Source: Afifella aestuarii
GTDB taxonomy: Bacteria; Pseudomonadota; Alphaproteobacteria; Rhizobiales; Afifellaceae
DNA: 64,000 nucleotides
Direction: 5' to 3'
Assembly (NCBI RefSeq): GCF_004023665.1
Contig: NZ_SAUF01000005.1
Location: forward strand, 124,001 to 188,000
The translations under genes and the position numbers were made by a program. The notes under the pieces are model-generated. The model saw only the letters and a list, made by a program, of their open reading frames with translations. It was not told the origin of the DNA and did not search any database. How positions within the stretch are numbered: position 1 is the stretch's first letter; each line of letters opens with the position of its first letter. Positions 61,546 through 64,000 of this stretch are shown piece by piece.

Positions 61546-62562
61546 TCAGGCCGCGCCGGCTTCCTTTTCCTCTTTGCTCAAAACCCGTTCGACGAGGCCG
61601 CCCCAGGCCTTTGCGAAACGTTCACCTGCCTCGGCCGCGTGAGTGCGGGTCTTTGCATTCGGCTCGCGCAGTTCCTCGACGTCGAGCCGTTCGATCGCGG
61701 CCGCCCAGCCGGTCACGGAATTCTCGCCAATATCGCGAGCCCCGGCCGCAATGTGGCCGACGAGGCCGTCATGACGCGGGCAGAGCACGGGCCGGTCGGC
61801 CGCCATCGCCTCGATAGCGACGAGACCATAAGGCTCCCAGCGCGAGGGGAGGGCGATGGCATCGCACGCCGCCATGGCTTCAGGAACGTCGGACGTGTAG
61901 CCCTTGAAGACGATCTTCGGGTTGTTCTTGGCGCGTGCCTTCAAGTCGTTGAGGTCCGGCCCGTCGCCGTAGAGATGCAGCTCCACGTCGGTGCGCTCGA
62001 GCACCTGGAAGGCGTCGATGAGAATGTCGAAGCCTTTTTGCAGGTCGAAGCGGCCGATCGCGCCGATGACGATATCCGGTCCTTCGCGATGTCCTTCGAC
62101 CGCGAGGAAGGGCGCAAGCTCGACGCAGGGCTCAATGACCTTGAGGCCGCCTTCCGGGCAGAAGCCGCGGCGCAGCATCCAGGCGCCTTGCGTCTCGCTG
62201 ACGGCGACAACTTCGTCGAAAAGCGCATAGGCAGTGCGCAGGAGCGCCGTGAAGCGGTCGCGCTTTTCGACATGCAGCGCCACGAAACGCTCCGAGTAGC
62301 TGTGTTCGACATGGATGATCGGCGTCGTCGGATAGGCGGCCCGTAGCGCCGTCAGCATGGGCAGGTTCGCCCAGTTGATCGACAGATGGGAGACGATCAG
62401 GTCGGCTCCGAGCGGCGGTGCGGTAAGCTGACCGCGGCGCACCCGCACGATCCGATGATCTGCGATTTTCGCAAGATCCGGCGACGCTTCCATGTATTCG
62501 AGCATCCGGTTGATGCCGCCGAAAGAGGCATCGTCGATGAGATGGGCGATGGCGTGGATCAT
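61546..62562 (-). CDS. Family 4 glycosyltransferase
   Basis: A 338-residue GT-B-fold (GT4-like) glycosyltransferase. An N-terminal acceptor-binding Rossmann half precedes 'VIGAIGRFDLQKGFDILIDA', the donor-domain signature, and 'IALPSRWEPYGLVAIEAMAA' supplies the E-x7-E nucleotide-sugar motif. It is probably cytoplasmic and peripheral to the membrane, adding a sugar to the lipid-linked repeat. ATG 62562 follows 'ggggggagcaagtcc'. It is transcribed leftward with the family 2 enzyme 25 bp upstream. Confidence 0.92.
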   Translation of the reverse strand: MIHAIAHLIDDASFGGINRMLEYMEASPDLAKIADHRIVRVRRGQLTAPPLGADLIVSHLSINWANLPMLTALRAAYPTTPIIHVEHSYSERFVALHVEKRDRFTALLRTAYALFDEVVAVSETQGAWMLRRGFCPEGGLKVIEPCVELAPFLAVEGHREGPDIVIGAIGRFDLQKGFDILIDAFQVLERTDVELHLYGDGPDLNDLKARAKNNPKIVFKGYTSDVPEAMAACDAIALPSRWEPYGLVAIEAMAADRPVLCPRHDGLVGHIAAGARDIGENSVTGWAAAIERLDVEELREPNAKTRTHAAEAGERFAKAWGGLVERVLSKEEKEAGAA

Positions 62563-62587
62563 GGACTTGCTCCCCCCGATTGTAAAA

Positions 62588-63586
62588 TCAGCCTGCCTTG
62601 GACGAAAGAAGGCGCGCCTCGACGCGGTTGTAGATGCCGCGCCCGAAAAGGCTCAGAAGCTCTGCGGCGCTCCACGTCACCATCGTTTTGATCGGCTCTT
62701 CCCGCAGAGGGCGGCGAGACGCCCAGATCGAGCGGCGCATGAACCTGGCAGCACGCTTTCCGTCTCGGGAGGAGACAGCGCGACGGGCGAGGTAGCGCAG
62801 CTGGTAGGCGGTCGCCGCAGCGCCATGGCGGCGCACAAGCATCGGCGAGATGGCGGCGATTTTGTCCTTCATCCGGCACCAGGTGTCGTATTGCGCTTCG
62901 ACATTGGCGGAGAGGGCGCCGGTGTGGATGCGGTAGAGTGTGAGGTCGCCCGGAATGCCTTCGATCAGCCAGTCGGAGGAGAGGATGAAGCGCAGCCACC
63001 CCTCGATGTCGTCCGACTGACGGAAATTCTCGTCGAACCACCAGTCGCGCTCTTCTTCACCGGCGGGACGGAAGGCGATCGCATCGAGAGCCGTGCGGCG
63101 CATGACCGGCGTGCTGCCATTGCCGATCGGGTTGCGCTTGAAGACGTCGGCGGCGGTGATGCCGCGAAGCTTCGGCTTTTGGCTGATACCAAGGCGGCGG
63201 CCATGCTGGTCGATCATGGCGGAGGCGGAGAAGCTGATGCCGACGTCTGGATTCGTTTCCAGATGGGCGACGTGCAGCTCCAGCTTTTCCGGCAGCCACA
63301 GGTCGTCGGCATCGCAGAAGCCAATGTAGCGGCCGCGTGCATGGTAGATGCCGGTATTGTGGGCGCCGGCAAGGCCCCGGTTCTTCTGACTGATGAGCCG
63401 GATGCGTTCGTCGGTAAAGCCATTGACGATTTCGACCGTAGAGTCGGTCGAACCGTCGTCCACGACGATCAGCTCAAGATCGGAGAAGGTCTGGTTGAGG
63501 ATCGAGCGCAGGGTCTCGGCGATCGTCGCCTCGCAATTATACGCGGGCACGACGACGCTGGCGATGGGGGGCGGGGTCATGTTCAT
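62588..63586 (-). CDS. Family 2 glycosyltransferase
   Basis: A 332-residue GT-A-fold (GT2) glycosyltransferase. 'SVVVPAYNCEATIAETLRSI', 'LIVVDDGSTDSTVEIV' (UDP-binding Asp) and 'GFCDADDLWLPEKLELHVAH' (D-x-D) are the catalytic motifs. ATG 63586 follows 'ccgaggagcaacgacc'; the open frame goes upstream to 63736 without homology. The C-terminal region ('LYRIHTGALSANVEAQY') resembles the partial gene next to it, so the two are probably paralogues. Confidence 0.92.
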   Translation of the reverse strand: MNMTPPPIASVVVPAYNCEATIAETLRSILNQTFSDLELIVVDDGSTDSTVEIVNGFTDERIRLISQKNRGLAGAHNTGIYHARGRYIGFCDADDLWLPEKLELHVAHLETNPDVGISFSASAMIDQHGRRLGISQKPKLRGITAADVFKRNPIGNGSTPVMRRTALDAIAFRPAGEEERDWWFDENFRQSDDIEGWLRFILSSDWLIEGIPGDLTLYRIHTGALSANVEAQYDTWCRMKDKIAAISPMLVRRHGAAATAYQLRYLARRAVSSRDGKRAARFMRRSIWASRRPLREEPIKTMVTWSAAELLSLFGRGIYNRVEARLLSSKAG

Positions 63587-63618
63587 GGTCGTTGCTCCTC
63601 GGAAGCCGGTGTCGTGAT

Positions 63619-64000
63619 CTACTGAAAGCAGGCCGGCCGTCCGGCCGATTGCGGGAAGAAGGGAAGGGCGCAGGCAGCCGCGAGTGTCAGGAGGCCGCGC
63701 CGGGGATTGTTGAAGAAGGAAACCGGGCTCGTCCAAACGCCGCGCAGCGCGAAGCGCATGGGGGTGAAACGCGATCCTTCTGAGCGCAGGGCCCGGCGGG
63801 CAAGGTAGCGCAGATGCTGCGCCTCGGCGGCGCGGAGGTCCTTTTCGGCAAGCCCGATCTGCATCTTGCGAAGCGTTGCAAGACGTGACTGCCAGGCGGT
63901 GGCCATGGCCTCGATGTTGGAAGACAGGCTCCCCGGCGTGTTGCGGTAATAGACGAGCGTCTGGTCGACGCCTTCGATGACGCCGGACATGGCGACGAAG
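63619..64000 (-). CDS. Family 2 glycosyltransferase, C-terminal part (5' end outside window)
   Basis: The minus-strand frame is open through the right edge (FVAMSGVIEGVDQTLVYYR), so the gene continues outside. The visible 126 residues are the region after the catalytic domain: 'TLVYYRNTPGSLSSNIEAM' matches 'TLYRIHTGALSANVEAQ' of the neighbouring GT2 enzyme, and both then have 'HLRYLARRALRS'-like helices. It is therefore taken as a second GT2 paralogue. The Met at 63990 is internal. Confidence 0.8.
   Translation of the reverse strand, partial: FVAMSGVIEGVDQTLVYYRNTPGSLSSNIEAMATAWQSRLATLRKMQIGLAEKDLRAAEAQHLRYLARRALRSEGSRFTPMRFALRGVWTSPVSFFNNPRRGLLTLAAACALPFFPQSAGRPACFQ

Noticed and set aside
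1-64000. tRNA, rRNA, CRISPR arrays, IS elements, integrases or attachment sites
   Set aside because: I looked for cloverleaf-like, repeat-spacer, transposase and integrase signatures and saw none that I could support.

Overview
The window looks like chromosomal DNA of a GC-rich alphaproteobacterium, most likely a member of the Hyphomicrobiales (Rhizobiales). The clues are the density of peptide/opine-type ABC importers, LysR, Lrp and AraC regulators beside amino-acid/amine oxidases, a DUF2778 cell-wall protein, ATGA/GTGA start-stop overlaps throughout, and a two-component-controlled exopolysaccharide locus. I see no tRNA, rRNA, CRISPR, IS element or phage genes. The genus cannot be told from the window alone.

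Layout. (1) 1-7846: an importer operon of the Dpp/Opp type (solute-binding protein, cut by the left edge; two permeases; two ATPases). An alpha/beta hydrolase and a signal-less gamma-glutamyltransferase-like Ntn hydrolase are built into it, suggesting uptake and then cytoplasmic cleavage of a gamma-glutamyl or other amide substrate. (2) 7850-11445: a copper-efflux ATPase behind a clear CueR/HmrR-type operator. It carries an in-frame C-terminal CopZ-like domain that has its own ribosome-binding site. A decayed CobW/ZigA-type zinc GTPase follows, still preceded by a Zur-like palindrome. (3) 11703-13037: a secreted DUF2778 (L,D-transpeptidase-like) protein. (4) 13081-21306: a LysR regulator diverging from a three-subunit opine oxidase/D-hydroxyproline dehydrogenase-like flavoenzyme, then a HyuA/HyuB hydantoinase/oxoprolinase pair.

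(5) 21583-39269: a large amine/amino-acid catabolic block. It holds an aldehyde dehydrogenase remnant, a tartrate-dehydrogenase-like enzyme with a succinate-semialdehyde-type dehydrogenase, a PuuB-like flavoprotein oxidase, two HAD hydrolases, an ArgE-like deacetylase, a GNAT acetyltransferase, a class III aminotransferase, a 2-hydroxyacid dehydrogenase, a second Dpp-type importer with a fused double ATPase, an Lrp regulator and another D-amino-acid-oxidase-fold flavoprotein. (6) 39351-44668: an AraC regulator diverging from an APC permease, an ornithine-cyclodeaminase-like protein and a fourth DAO-fold oxidase. (7) 44723-48889: DUF779, zinc alcohol dehydrogenase, aldehyde dehydrogenase and an AcoR-like regulator that lacks the AAA+ domain. 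(8) 49241-52775: thiBPQ thiamine importer under a TPP riboswitch.

(9) 53129-64000: a surface-polysaccharide locus with a 5TM-LYT/PAS histidine kinase, an O-antigen-ligase/polymerase-like membrane protein, a Wzz/GumC chain-length protein, a NarL-type response regulator, a WecG-sugar transferase fusion, a VanZ-like protein and three glycosyltransferases (the last cut by the right edge). Two related 18-bp operator-like sites and three copies of a 10-bp motif lie in the intergenic regions around the response regulator, in front of both divergent polysaccharide transcription units.

Overall this is a region for importing and oxidising nitrogenous organic compounds, probably plant- or symbiont-derived amines, opines and gamma-glutamyl compounds. 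Metal homeostasis, thiamine salvage and polysaccharide export genes flank it.
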